DNA of 14,142 bases from an uncultured Macromonas sp. (GCA_946481585.1 CAMLOF010000049.1:1-14142), one strand, 5' to 3'. Numbered from the stretch's first letter, positions 1-7,508 are shown. The notes: a model not told the origin generated them from the letters alone. Numbers and translations are program-made.

Positions 1-770
1 ATGTCACGGTAGTCCTGCAGGCGCAGGTCTGCACGCCCAACCGCCCCCGCACGCTGCAGCCTTCGGGAGGCGTAGTCCAGTTGCTCCACCGACAGCGTCA
101 CCCCTGTCACGCTGGCATCAAACTCCAGCACGGCCTTTTCGGCCAGTGCGCCCCAGCCGCAGCCAATCTCCAGCACCCGGTCTCCTGGCCGAACCCCGGC
201 CATGCGCAGCGCACGCCGCACCTTGGCATGCTGTGCCTGCACCAGATCACCGTCGCGCTGGCCGTCAAACCACGCCGACGAGTAGTTCATCGTCGGGTCG
301 AGCCACAGCGCGTAGAAGGCATTGCCCAGGTCGTAGTGGGCGTGGATGTTCTTGCGGCTGTTGCTGCGCGTGTTGCGGTTGAGCAGGTGCCGAATGCGAT
401 ACAGCAGCCTACCCGCCCAACTGCCATAGATGACGCCTTCCAAAGCCTGCCGGTTGACGAGGAACAACCGCAGCAACTCAGGCAGGTGCGGCGTGCTCCA
501 GTGGCCTGCAATGTAGGACTCGGCAAATCCTATGTCGCCAGACTTGAGCACAGCCGAGCACACACGCCAGTCGTGCATGTGAAGCACAGCATGCGGCTCG
601 TCGCCATTGGCTGGGCCGAAATGCTGGATCTGGCCATCAGGCAGCTGCACACTCAGGCTACCGCGGCTCAACCTTTGCAGAAGACGAAATACCGCGCGCC
701 CTGCAGCAGGTGTTCCCTGCGGCAGTTCAAACACGCTGGTGCGGCTCATTGGGGTCGTGGAGCTGTTCAT
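1..770 (-). CDS. Cyclopropane-fatty-acyl-phospholipid synthase-like SAM methyltransferase (3' end outside window)
   Basis: The 256 visible residues match the N-terminal two thirds of the CFA synthase family, which transfers a methylene or methyl group from S-adenosylmethionine to the double bond of an acyl chain in membrane phospholipid. The N-terminal lipid-binding part has AESYIAGHW (residues 83-91). It is followed by HYDLGNAFY (145-153), the substrate-side segment LDPTMNYSSAWF (157-168) and the SAM-binding motif LEIGCGWGALA (200-210), then VTLSVEQ (224-230) and LQDYRD (251-256). The ATG at 770 follows AGGAA at a suitable distance. In E. coli CFA synthase the segment equivalent to NYSSAW reads QYSCAYW, with the bicarbonate-binding Cys139; here Ser165 takes that place, so the product may not be a cyclopropane. 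It is the third gene of the operon divergent from the LitR-like regulator, 37 bases after the DUF1365 gene. The family call is firm; the exact reaction is uncertain. Confidence 0.9.
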   Translation of the reverse strand, partial: MNSSTTPMSRTSVFELPQGTPAAGRAVFRLLQRLSRGSLSVQLPDGQIQHFGPANGDEPHAVLHMHDWRVCSAVLKSGDIGFAESYIAGHWSTPHLPELLRLFLVNRQALEGVIYGSWAGRLLYRIRHLLNRNTRSNSRKNIHAHYDLGNAFYALWLDPTMNYSSAWFDGQRDGDLVQAQHAKVRRALRMAGVRPGDRVLEIGCGWGALAEKAVLEFDASVTGVTLSVEQLDYASRRLQRAGAVGRADLRLQDYRD

Positions 771-807
771 GTCTGTTCCTGAGCGAATGCAAAAGGTTCG
801 GATGTGT

Positions 808-1581
808 TCATTGCGTCACGAAGGACTCGGGCGGTTCGGGCTTGCTGCGAAAGCCCACTCGCTTGGCCCAGAGCTTGAGCGCCTGCCAGTGGATGCGGGC
901 CACAACCATCAGCGTCATGGCTGGATACCCCCAGAGAGCGCGGCGCAGGCTCCGGTTGGTTACGGGCTCCAGCACACCGCTCACGCTGGTCTGCAGCAAC
1001 ACACCCTGTTCGTCGTCGTGGTCTATGCGCACCACCGTGCACGGCTTGCCATGGCGCTCCGCGTGCATGAAACGGAAGCGGTAGCGCCCCTCCACGCCGC
1101 AAAAGGGCGACACATGGAACACCTTGGTGGCCTGGACCTCTGCACCCTGCCCGGGGCTGTCCAACAGGTAACAGTGGCGCTCCCCGAAAGTGTTGTTCAC
1201 CTCCGCCAGCACGGCGCGCAGGGTGCCGTCCGCCCGGTGGCAGTACCAGAAGCTCACCGGCTTGAATGTGTGCCCCAACACACGGGGGTAGCAATGCAGC
1301 CACACTTCGCCATCGGCGTCGTCTACGCCATTCGCCCGCAGCACCTCTTCCAGCCACGCCAGGGCCCCACCTGCCTCCGGCCCTCTGCCGTCACCGTGAT
1401 CCCGGTCATGGAAGCTGATCGCCGCCCAACGGTTCAAAGGCAAACGCCCAGACTCCCGCTTTAGTGCACGCATGGGCAGCATGAGGAAGCAAGTGGGGTA
1501 GACAAAGGCGTTGCGGCGCGGGCGCAGCCGCGTGTGGCGCACCTCGCCAAAACCCAGGTGGGGCAGGGGCGGCAGGTTCAC
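808..1581 (-). CDS. DUF1365 domain protein
   Basis: A 257-residue protein of the DUF1365 family, of unknown biochemical activity, often encoded between an FAD-dependent amine-oxidase-like enzyme and a CFA-synthase-like methyltransferase. Recognisable family segments are the N-terminal GEVRHTRLRP...FVYPTCFLMLP (residues 12-36), LHCYPRVLGHTFKPVSFWYCH (95-115), the AEVNNTFGERHCYLL block (126-140) and KVFHVSPF (153-160). The start is GTG, chosen because the family N-terminus begins right there, because GTGA overlaps the stop of the upstream gene by 4 bases, and because GGGGAGA lies 4 bases before it. The overlap implies translational coupling with the oxidoreductase. No signal peptide is evident, so it is probably cytoplasmic or membrane-associated. 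A role in unsaturated or oxidised fatty acid formation is inferred from neighbours only. Confidence 0.9.
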   Translation of the reverse strand: MNLPPLPHLGFGEVRHTRLRPRRNAFVYPTCFLMLPMRALKRESGRLPLNRWAAISFHDRDHGDGRGPEAGGALAWLEEVLRANGVDDADGEVWLHCYPRVLGHTFKPVSFWYCHRADGTLRAVLAEVNNTFGERHCYLLDSPGQGAEVQATKVFHVSPFCGVEGRYRFRFMHAERHGKPCTVVRIDHDDEQGVLLQTSVSGVLEPVTNRSLRRALWGYPAMTLMVVARIHWQALKLWAKRVGFRSKPEPPESFVTQ

Positions 1582-2936
1582 ACAGTCTCCCCGGCTGCAA
1601 CGTGGAGCTGGCTCAGCAGCGCCCTGGCCGCCGCCAGCCCCGACTTCAGACCGTCTTCATGGAAGCCATACCCGGCCCAGGCGCCGCAGAACCACGTGCG
1701 CTCCCGCCCTTGCAGGTCCGCCACACGTGCCTGCGCCTGCACAGCACCCAGATCAAACACCGGGTGGGCATACTCGAACTCAGCCAGAATGCTTGACGGA
1801 TTGATGGCCCTGACTGGGTTGAGCGACACGATCACCGGTTGGGCAAAAGGCAGAGGCTGCAACCGGTTAAGCCAGTAGTGCAGGCAAACGCGCGCAGACT
1901 CGCGGCCATCGTCGGCTGCACGCTCGTAGTTCCAGGCAGCCCATGCCTTGGAGTTGCCGGGCATCACAGTGGTATCTGTGTGCAACACCGCCCTGTTCGC
2001 TTGGTAACGTATTGCACCAAGCACGTCCAACTCGGCGGTTGTGGGCTGCCCCAGCAAAGCCAGCGCCTGGTCAGAATGGGTGGCCAGCACCACGTGATCG
2101 AAGTGCTCCACACCCCCATCCGTGAACACCCTCACGCCCTGCGCGTCACGTTCAATTCTTTGAACCGGTGTGCTCAGCCGAGCGTCGGCAAGCCCCGCCA
2201 CAATCTTGCGCACGTAGTTGCGCGAGCCGCCCTCTACGGTGTACCACTGCGGCCTGCGCGTCACCTGCAGCAGACCGTGGTTGTGGCAGAAACGGATCAT
2301 CGTGGCCACGGGAAAGCGCAACATCTGGTCGGTTGGGCAACTCCAGATGCAGCCGAGCATGGGCAGGAAGTACCAATCACGGAAGGCCTCACCAAAGCGG
2401 TGCCTGACCAGAAACTCTCCCAGAGGTTGCAGCAAGTCTGCGTCGCGGTTTTCGCGGGCAAGCCTTGTGCACAGGGCGTTGAAGCGCAGCAGGTCCTTCA
2501 GCATCCCCAGAAAGCGCGGGCTCACCAGGTTGCGGCGCTGAGCAAATACGGTGTTCAAGTCGCTGCCACACCACTCCAAGGGCTTCGCACCACCTGCCCC
2601 AGGCACCTGCACCGAAAAGGACATGTCAGACGGTGCCACCTGCACCCCCAACTCCGCGAACAGCGCGATGAGATTGGGGTAGGTGCGTTCGTTATAGACC
2701 AGGAAGCCCGTGTCCACGCCGTGGGTGACAGTTTCACCATCAACGCCCGGCAGGGTCACATCCACTGTGTTGGCATGCCCGCCAAAGTGCGCACCCGCCT
2801 CAAAAAGCGTGACATGCGTGCTGTTGCGCAGGGTGTGCGCCGCCGCAAGCCCGGCAATGCCTGACCCCACGACCGCCACCCGTATTGGCCTGTCCCGGTT
2901 TTCGCCTGCCGCGAACTGTCCCTGTGCCTTGTACAT
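1578..2936 (-). CDS. FAD-dependent amine-oxidase-like oxidoreductase
   Basis: A 452-residue flavoprotein of the flavin-containing amine oxidoreductase / protoporphyrinogen-oxidase-like superfamily. It has the Rossmann dinucleotide motif VAVVGSGIAGLAAAHTL (residues 20-36), Glu46 at the end of the second strand (expected to bind the FAD ribose) and GGHANTVDV (52-60). Near the C-terminus, TWFCGAWAGYGFHEDGLKSG is the typical second FAD contact. The ATG at 2936 is preceded by TAAGGTG, a reasonable ribosome binding site. It is the first gene of the operon with DUF1365 and the CFA-like methyltransferase and is divergent from the photoreceptor-type regulator. The substrate is unknown. Similar proteins in other bacteria act as fatty-acyl desaturase-like enzymes, for example in furan fatty acid synthesis in Rhodobacter; by context the substrate here is likely an acyl chain, but phytoene- or amine-type substrates cannot be excluded. 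Confidence 0.9.
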   Translation of the reverse strand: MYKAQGQFAAGENRDRPIRVAVVGSGIAGLAAAHTLRNSTHVTLFEAGAHFGGHANTVDVTLPGVDGETVTHGVDTGFLVYNERTYPNLIALFAELGVQVAPSDMSFSVQVPGAGGAKPLEWCGSDLNTVFAQRRNLVSPRFLGMLKDLLRFNALCTRLARENRDADLLQPLGEFLVRHRFGEAFRDWYFLPMLGCIWSCPTDQMLRFPVATMIRFCHNHGLLQVTRRPQWYTVEGGSRNYVRKIVAGLADARLSTPVQRIERDAQGVRVFTDGGVEHFDHVVLATHSDQALALLGQPTTAELDVLGAIRYQANRAVLHTDTTVMPGNSKAWAAWNYERAADDGRESARVCLHYWLNRLQPLPFAQPVIVSLNPVRAINPSSILAEFEYAHPVFDLGAVQAQARVADLQGRERTWFCGAWAGYGFHEDGLKSGLAAARALLSQLHVAAGETV

Positions 2937-2948
2937 AGCAACACCTTA

Positions 2949-2963
2949 TTTGTCCTAGACAAA
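2949..2963. promoter_or_regulatory. Candidate operator dyad for the LitR/CarH-like regulator
   Basis: A perfect 6-base inverted repeat, TTTGTC-CTA-GACAAA, lies in the 88-base divergent region. It covers the proposed -35 of the regulator's own promoter and lies just downstream of the proposed -10 of the opposite promoter. One bound dimer or tetramer could therefore block both. MerR-family regulators bind such dyads. Assignment to this regulator is inferred from position only. Confidence 0.5.
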
Positions 2964-2980
2964 CCAAAGTATCCTACAAT
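2950..2980 (+). promoter_or_regulatory. Putative promoter of the LitR-like gene
   Basis: TTGTCC (2950-2955) and TACAAT (2975-2980) are separated by 19 bases, the long spacing seen at many MerR-controlled promoters. Transcription would start near 2987, giving a leader of about 38 bases. The leader has no obvious Shine-Dalgarno sequence. Predicted by eye. Confidence 0.4.
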
Positions 2981-2996
2981 TCCAGCAAACGGTAAA
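2968..2996 (-). promoter_or_regulatory. Putative promoter of the oxidoreductase-DUF1365-CFA operon
   Basis: On the minus strand, TTTACC (complement of 2991-2996) and GATACT (complement of 2968-2973) are spaced by 17 bases, each matching four of six sigma-70 consensus positions. A short dyad, CGGT-AA-ACCG (2990-2999), overlaps the -35 box and could be a second protein site. An ECF-type promoter is an alternative I cannot exclude. Confidence 0.35.
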
Positions 2997-3024
2997 CCGC
3001 CGTTCAAAAAACCCGCACACAGTC

Positions 3025-3984
3025 ATGAACACCCAGCCACCGGCGCCCGGTTCAGAGCCAACCTTGTCTATTGCAGACGTGGAGCGTGACACTGGACTAC
3101 TCAAGGACACATTGCGCGTCTGGGAGCGGCGTTATGGCTTCCCCACGCCGGGGCGTGACGCGCACGGTGAACGACGTTATGACGGGGCACAGCTGCACAA
3201 GCTGCGGCTCATCAAGCGTCTGCTGGACGCAGGCCACAGACCGCACCAGGTGGTCCCCCTGGGCACGGCTGAGCTGGCTGAACTGGTCCAAAAGATTCCA
3301 GCAGCCAGCACCTGCCAACCCATGGAAAGTGCGGCAAACCCCTTGGTTGAGGAATGGCTGCGCGGGCTCAAGGACAACCGCACCGAGGTGCTGCGGCGCT
3401 CACTTGAGGACCATCTTCTTCGGCATGGGCTGGCCTCTACCATCGAAGACTTCATCTCCCCCACCAGCATGGCGGTTGGGCAGGCCTGGTTGCTGGGTGA
3501 GCTCTCGGTCTTTCAGGAACATCTGCACACCGAGATCGTGCAAAGCGTGTTGCGCGAGGCCTTGGCGGTGCTTGACAAGCAGACCGTGCCCGCCCCCCAC
3601 GCGCCGCGTGTGCTGCTGACCACCTTACCCGACGAGCAGCACGCGATGGGTTTGCTGATGGCCGAATGCTTTCTGGCTCTGGAGCGCTGCGAACGTTTCC
3701 CCCTGGGCGCATGCACACCACTGACCGATGTGGTCAACGCTGCCCGGCAATTGAAAGTGGACGTCGTGGCCCTGAGCTTCAGTGCCCATCAGCCCCCGAA
3801 CGATACGGTTTCGGGGCTGCGGCAACTGCGGGAACAGTTGCCCGAAGATGTGGCTTTGTGGGTGGGAGGTGGCGCCCCGGTGCTCTACTCTCGACGCCTG
3901 CCCAAAGGCATCAGCGCCTTGCGCAAGGCGCGTGACCTGGGGCCGCTCGTGTCCGCATGGCGGCGCGACAGGGCGGGCCGCTGA
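3025..3984 (+). CDS. litR: MerR-type B12-dependent photoreceptor regulator (LitR/CarH family)
   Basis: A 319-residue regulator. Residues 14-75 form a MerR winged helix (LSIADVERDTGL, then TLRVWERRYGFP and GERRYD). Residues about 105-185 are the helical cobalamin cap with W155, nine residues, then E165-H166; this W-x9-EH pattern shields the adenosyl group in AdoB12-binding CarH. From about 193 follows a B12-binding Rossmann domain with EQHAMG (204-209), a variant of DxHxxG whose His206 would be the lower cobalt ligand, then VDVVALSFSAH and WVGGGAP. In characterised relatives the protein binds DNA in the dark and releases it when light cleaves adenosylcobalamin. It is divergent from a lipid-modifying operon, which it most likely represses, along with itself. 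ATG 3025 lacks a clear Shine-Dalgarno sequence but fits the family N-terminus. Its end is only 5 bases from that of the convergent hisD, with no visible terminator between. Confidence 0.92.
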   Translation: MNTQPPAPGSEPTLSIADVERDTGLLKDTLRVWERRYGFPTPGRDAHGERRYDGAQLHKLRLIKRLLDAGHRPHQVVPLGTAELAELVQKIPAASTCQPMESAANPLVEEWLRGLKDNRTEVLRRSLEDHLLRHGLASTIEDFISPTSMAVGQAWLLGELSVFQEHLHTEIVQSVLREALAVLDKQTVPAPHAPRVLLTTLPDEQHAMGLLMAECFLALERCERFPLGACTPLTDVVNAARQLKVDVVALSFSAHQPPNDTVSGLRQLREQLPEDVALWVGGGAPVLYSRRLPKGISALRKARDLGPLVSAWRRDRAGR

Positions 3985-3989
3985 ATCGC

Positions 3990-5306
3990 TCAGGATTTCA
4001 GGCGCATCTCGGCCGCGCGGGCATGCGCCTGCAGACCTTCACCATGCGCCAGCACCGAGGCAATCTGCCCAAGGCGCTGGGCACCTGCCTCGCTCACTTC
4101 GATCAGGCTGCTGCGTTTCTGGAAGTCGTACACCCCCAGTGGCGAACTGAAGCGCGCCGTGCCGCTCGTGGGCAGCACGTGGTTTGGGCCCGCGCAATAG
4201 TCACCCAGGCTCTCGCTGGTGTAGGCCCCCAGGAAGATGGCGCCGGCATGCTTGAGCAACGGCTCCCAGCGGTGCGGCTCCCGTGAAGAGACCTCCAGGT
4301 GCTCGGGCGCTATACGGTTGCTGATGGCGCAGGCCTCTTCCATGTCGCGCGTCAAGATCATGGCGCCCCGGCCATTGAGACTCTTGGCAATGATCTCGGC
4401 GCGCGGCATCTGGGGCAGCAGGCGGTCGATCTCGCGCTGAACAGCCTCAATGTAGGCTGCGTCCGGGCACAGCAGAATGCTCTGCGCCAGTTCATCGTGT
4501 TCGGCCTGGCTGAACAGGTCCATGGCCACCCAGTCGGGCGGGGTTGTGCCATCGGCCAGCACCAGGATTTCGCTGGGGCCAGCGATCATGTCGATGCCCA
4601 CCGTGCCGAACACGTGCTTCTTGGCACTGGCCACGTAGGCATTGCCCGGGCCGGTGATCTTGTCCACCTGCGGCACCGTCTGCGTGCCATAAGCCAGAGC
4701 AGCCACAGCCTGGGCGCCGCCGATGGTGAAAGCGCGGCTCACGCCCGCCACATAGGCTGCAGCCAGCACCAAAGCGTTCTTTTCGCCACGCGGCGTGGGC
4801 ACCACCATGATGATGTCCTGCACGCCAGCCACGTGAGCGGGAATGGCGTTCATCAGCACGCTGCTGGGGTAGGCTGCCTTGCCGCCCGGCACATAGATGC
4901 CGACGCGGTCCAGCGGCGTCACCTTCTGGCCCAGCAGAGTGCCGTCCTCGTCTCGGTAGGTCCAGCTTTCACCACTGGCCTTCTTCTGCCGCTCATGGTA
5001 GCGGCGCACACGTTCTGCCGCCTGGCTCAACGCCGTGCGCTGGGCCGCGGACAGTGCCTCGAAGGCGGCACGCAATTCGTCCTGGGTCAGTTCCAAGTGG
5101 GCCATGCCGGCCGCTTCCAAGCCATCGAAGCGCCGCGTGTACTCCAGCACCGCGCTATCGCCCCGCGTCTTCACGTCCGCCAGAATGGCGGCCACACGCT
5201 GCTCGATCTCGGCATCCGTGTCGGCAGCCCAGTGCAGGCGCTGCTGAAAACGGGTTTCGAAATCAGCGTCCGTGGTGCGCAAGAAGAGCGGCGTGGCTTT
5301 CATCAT
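3990..5306 (-). CDS. hisD: Histidinol dehydrogenase
   Basis: A full-length 438-residue HisD, which catalyses the last two steps of histidine synthesis, oxidising L-histidinol to L-histidine with two NAD+ in the cytoplasm. Signature segments are [14 protein letters not shown] (217-230) and [11 protein letters not shown] (242-252). The zinc ligands fall in FSQAEHDE (Gln267, His270), the catalytic Glu335-His336 pair in RIAPEHLEV, and further metal-site residues at Asp369 in [11 protein letters not shown] and His428 near the C-terminus. All expected catalytic residues are present. The start ATG at 5306 overlaps the hisG stop as ATGA, implying translational coupling; an ATG one codon further in (5303) is an equally possible initiator. 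This is the last gene of the minus-strand run: the usual next gene hisC does not follow, and the convergent LitR-like gene ends 5 bases away. Confidence 0.98.
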   Translation of the reverse strand: MMKATPLFLRTTDADFETRFQQRLHWAADTDAEIEQRVAAILADVKTRGDSAVLEYTRRFDGLEAAGMAHLELTQDELRAAFEALSAAQRTALSQAAERVRRYHERQKKASGESWTYRDEDGTLLGQKVTPLDRVGIYVPGGKAAYPSSVLMNAIPAHVAGVQDIIMVVPTPRGEKNALVLAAAYVAGVSRAFTIGGAQAVAALAYGTQTVPQVDKITGPGNAYVASAKKHVFGTVGIDMIAGPSEILVLADGTTPPDWVAMDLFSQAEHDELAQSILLCPDAAYIEAVQREIDRLLPQMPRAEIIAKSLNGRGAMILTRDMEEACAISNRIAPEHLEVSSREPHRWEPLLKHAGAIFLGAYTSESLGDYCAGPNHVLPTSGTARFSSPLGVYDFQKRSSLIEVSEAGAQRLGQIASVLAHGEGLQAHARAAEMRLKS

Positions 5307-5971
5307 GACGTGGCCTTGGCAAAAGCGTCCAGAATGGGGCGCAGCATGTCGCGTTTGACCTTGAGTGCGGCCTGGTTCACCACCAGGCGCGACGAAATGT
5401 CCATGATCTGCTCCACCTCCACCAGGTGGTTGGCCTTGAGCGTGTTGCCGGTGGACACCAAGTCCACGATCGCATCGGCCAAGCCGGTCAGCGGTGCCAG
5501 CTCCATGCTGCCGTAGAGCTTGATGAGGTCCACGTGCACACCCTTGCTGGCAAAGAAGTCACGTGCAATGGCCACGTACTTGGTGGCCACCTTCAGACGC
5601 GCACCTTGTCGCACTGCGCTGGCATAGTCAAAGTCCGCGCGCACGGCCACGCTCATACGGCATTTGGCAATCTTCAGGTCCAGCGGCTGGTACAGGCCCA
5701 CGTTGCCCGCACCGCCCCACTCAGCCTCGTGTTCCAACAGGGTGTCCTTGCCGCACACGCCCAGGTCGGCACCACCGTACTGCACATAGGTGGGCACGTC
5801 AGAGGCGCGCACCAGCACGACCTGCACGTCGGGCCGGTTGGTCGGCAGGATCAGCTTGCGGGATTTTTCGGGGTCTTCCAGCACTTCGATGCCCGCCGCA
5901 CGCAACAGGGGCAGCGTTTCCTCGAAGATGCGCCCTTTGGACAGGGCCAGGGTCAGGCGAGCCTGCGTCAT
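5303..5971 (-). CDS. hisG: ATP phosphoribosyltransferase, short form
   Basis: A 222-residue HisG that condenses ATP and PRPP to phosphoribosyl-ATP, the first and regulated step of histidine synthesis. The N-terminus [18 protein letters not shown] and the PRPP-binding region from [10 protein letters not shown] through [19 protein letters not shown] are typical. The length shows the short form, lacking the C-terminal regulatory ACT-like domain of the roughly 300-residue long form. Short-form HisG works as a hetero-octamer with the HisZ regulatory subunit, a histidyl-tRNA-synthetase paralogue, which is not in this window and must be elsewhere. The ATG at 5971 overlaps the murA stop by 4 bases (ATGA), and the hisG stop overlaps the hisD start in the same way, so translation of the three genes is probably coupled. 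Confidence 0.98.
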   Translation of the reverse strand: MTQARLTLALSKGRIFEETLPLLRAAGIEVLEDPEKSRKLILPTNRPDVQVVLVRASDVPTYVQYGGADLGVCGKDTLLEHEAEWGGAGNVGLYQPLDLKIAKCRMSVAVRADFDYASAVRQGARLKVATKYVAIARDFFASKGVHVDLIKLYGSMELAPLTGLADAIVDLVSTGNTLKANHLVEVEQIMDISSRLVVNQAALKVKRDMLRPILDAFAKATS

Positions 5972-7251
5972 GGCATTCTTTCAATGTCGGCGCCCAGGGC
6001 GCGCAGTTTCACTTCCATCTGGTCGTAGCCACGGTCCAGGTGGTAGATGCGGTCCACCACGGTCTCGCCCTCGGCCACCAGGCCAGCAATCACCAGGCTG
6101 GCCGAGGCACGCAGATCGGTCGCCATCACTGCAGCGCCCGACAGGCGCCCCGTGCCGTCCAGGCCTTCAACCACGGCCACTCGTCCATCGATATGGATCT
6201 TGGCGCCCAGTCGCTGCAGTTCCTGCACGTGCATGAAGCGGTTTTCAAAAATGGTTTCCGTCACGCTGCTGGCGCCTTGGGCCACCACGTTCAATGTCAT
6301 GAACTGCGCCTGCATGTCAGTGGGGAAGCCAGGGTACTCGGTGGTACGGAAGGTCTGCGCCTTCAATGCAGGCGCCCCGGGCGACGCCACTCGAATGCCG
6401 TCGGGCAAAGGCTCAACGGTCACACCCGCGTCGCGCAGCTTGTCGATCACAGCGTCCAGATGGTCGGCCCGCGCGTGGTGCAGCAACGCCTCACCACCTG
6501 TGGCCGCAACGGCACAAAGGAAGGTGCCCGCCTCAATGCGGTCAGCCACAACGGTATGGTCACAGCCGTCCAGCCGCTCCACACCCTGAATACGGATGCG
6601 ACTGGTGCCGTGCCCTTCAATGCGGGCGCCCATCTTGATGAGCATCTCCGCCAGGTCGGTCACCTCGGGCTCCTGCGCGGCGTTCTCCAGGATGGTTTCA
6701 CCCTCTGCCAGCGCCGCGGCCATCAGGAAATTCTCTGTGCCGGTGACGGTGATCATGTCGGTGGTGATCCGCGCGCCCTTCAGCCGCGTCTGCCCTGCAG
6801 GAAGCTGCGCCAGCATGTAGCCGTGCTCCACCACAATTTCTGCACCCATGGCCTGCAAGCCCTTGATGTGCTGATCCACCGGGCGCGACCCAATGGCACA
6901 CCCCCCAGGCAGCGACACCTTGGCACGACCAAAGCGAGCCAGCAGCGGCCCGAGCACCAGCACAGACGCACGCATGGTCTTCACCAGCTCGTACGGAGCC
7001 ACCGGATCGATGGGCGTGGCGGCCTGCAGCGTGAAACCACCCCGCTCGCCATGCGCCTGCGTCTGTACACCCATGTTTTCAAGCAGGTGCCGCATCGTGG
7101 CAACGTCGCGCAGCCGCGGTACGTTGCGCAACATCACAGGCTGGTCGGTCAACAAGGCCGCACACAGTTCCGGCAAGGCTGCGTTCTTGGCGCCAGAGAC
7201 CACAACCTCCCCGTTAAGGGGGCGTCCACCACGAATACGAAGCTTGTCCAT
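5968..7251 (-). CDS. murA: UDP-N-acetylglucosamine 1-carboxyvinyltransferase
   Basis: A 427-residue MurA, which transfers enolpyruvate from phosphoenolpyruvate to UDP-N-acetylglucosamine in the first committed step of peptidoglycan synthesis, in the cytoplasm. Key residues are visible: Lys22-Asn23 in SGAKNA, the catalytic Cys118 in the mobile loop [13 protein letters not shown], Asp312 in GFPTDMQAQ, Arg381 in TDLRAS and Arg407 in LDRGYDQME. With Cys rather than Asp at position 118 it is expected to be sensitive to fosfomycin. The start at 7251 is 3 bases after the ibaG stop and the stop overlaps the hisG start. The ibaG-murA adjacency is shared with E. coli, whereas the link onward to hisG is typical of betaproteobacteria. 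Confidence 0.98.
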   Translation of the reverse strand: MDKLRIRGGRPLNGEVVVSGAKNAALPELCAALLTDQPVMLRNVPRLRDVATMRHLLENMGVQTQAHGERGGFTLQAATPIDPVAPYELVKTMRASVLVLGPLLARFGRAKVSLPGGCAIGSRPVDQHIKGLQAMGAEIVVEHGYMLAQLPAGQTRLKGARITTDMITVTGTENFLMAAALAEGETILENAAQEPEVTDLAEMLIKMGARIEGHGTSRIRIQGVERLDGCDHTVVADRIEAGTFLCAVAATGGEALLHHARADHLDAVIDKLRDAGVTVEPLPDGIRVASPGAPALKAQTFRTTEYPGFPTDMQAQFMTLNVVAQGASSVTETIFENRFMHVQELQRLGAKIHIDGRVAVVEGLDGTGRLSGAAVMATDLRASASLVIAGLVAEGETVVDRIYHLDRGYDQMEVKLRALGADIERMP

Positions 7252-7254
7252 CGG

Positions 7255-7500
7255 TCAGCCTTGCTGTTGCACCGCCCACTCGGCAGGTGTGTAGGTTTTC
7301 ATCGACAAAGCGTGCACCTCGTCAGTGTGGATGCGTTGACCCAGCGTGGCATACACCAGCTGGTGCCGGGCAATCAAGCGCTTGCCCTCAAAGGCGGCAG
7401 ACACGATCACGGCTGCCCAGTGGCGGCCGTCGCCCGAGACTTCAAGGTGTTCACAGGCAAGGCCCGTGGCGATGAGGGATTGCAATTCGTCGGAAGTCAT
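7255..7500 (-). CDS. ibaG: BolA family protein IbaG
   Basis: An 81-residue BolA-family protein. Family features are DGRHWAAVIVSAAFEGK (about residues 24-40), then ARHQLVYATLG and the C-terminal VHALSMKTYTPAEW, close to the BolA IHALSLKTYTP motif. BolA proteins of this type bind monothiol glutaredoxins and share a [2Fe-2S] cluster, and serve in iron-sulfur trafficking; in E. coli ibaG (yrbA) also lies between the mla genes and murA and is linked to acid stress. The ATG at 7500 gives the usual family length; the reading frame stays open far upstream into the permease gene, but that part shows no family match. The start is 8 bases after the permease stop, with only a weak ribosome binding site, so coupling to upstream translation is likely. 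Confidence 0.93.
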   Translation of the reverse strand: MTSDELQSLIATGLACEHLEVSGDGRHWAAVIVSAAFEGKRLIARHQLVYATLGQRIHTDEVHALSMKTYTPAEWAVQQQG

Positions 7501-7508
7501 TTTCAGCG

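Noticed and set aside
607..1464. Plus-strand open frame of 285 codons across the methyltransferase and DUF1365 genes
   Set aside because: Antisense to two supported genes and spans their boundary; no domain or ribosome site.
1839..2864. Plus-strand open frame of 341 codons
   Set aside because: Antisense to the FAD oxidoreductase, whose motifs are unambiguous.
4299..5516. Plus-strand open frame of 405 codons
   Set aside because: Antisense to hisD and hisG, with low-complexity composition and no family features.
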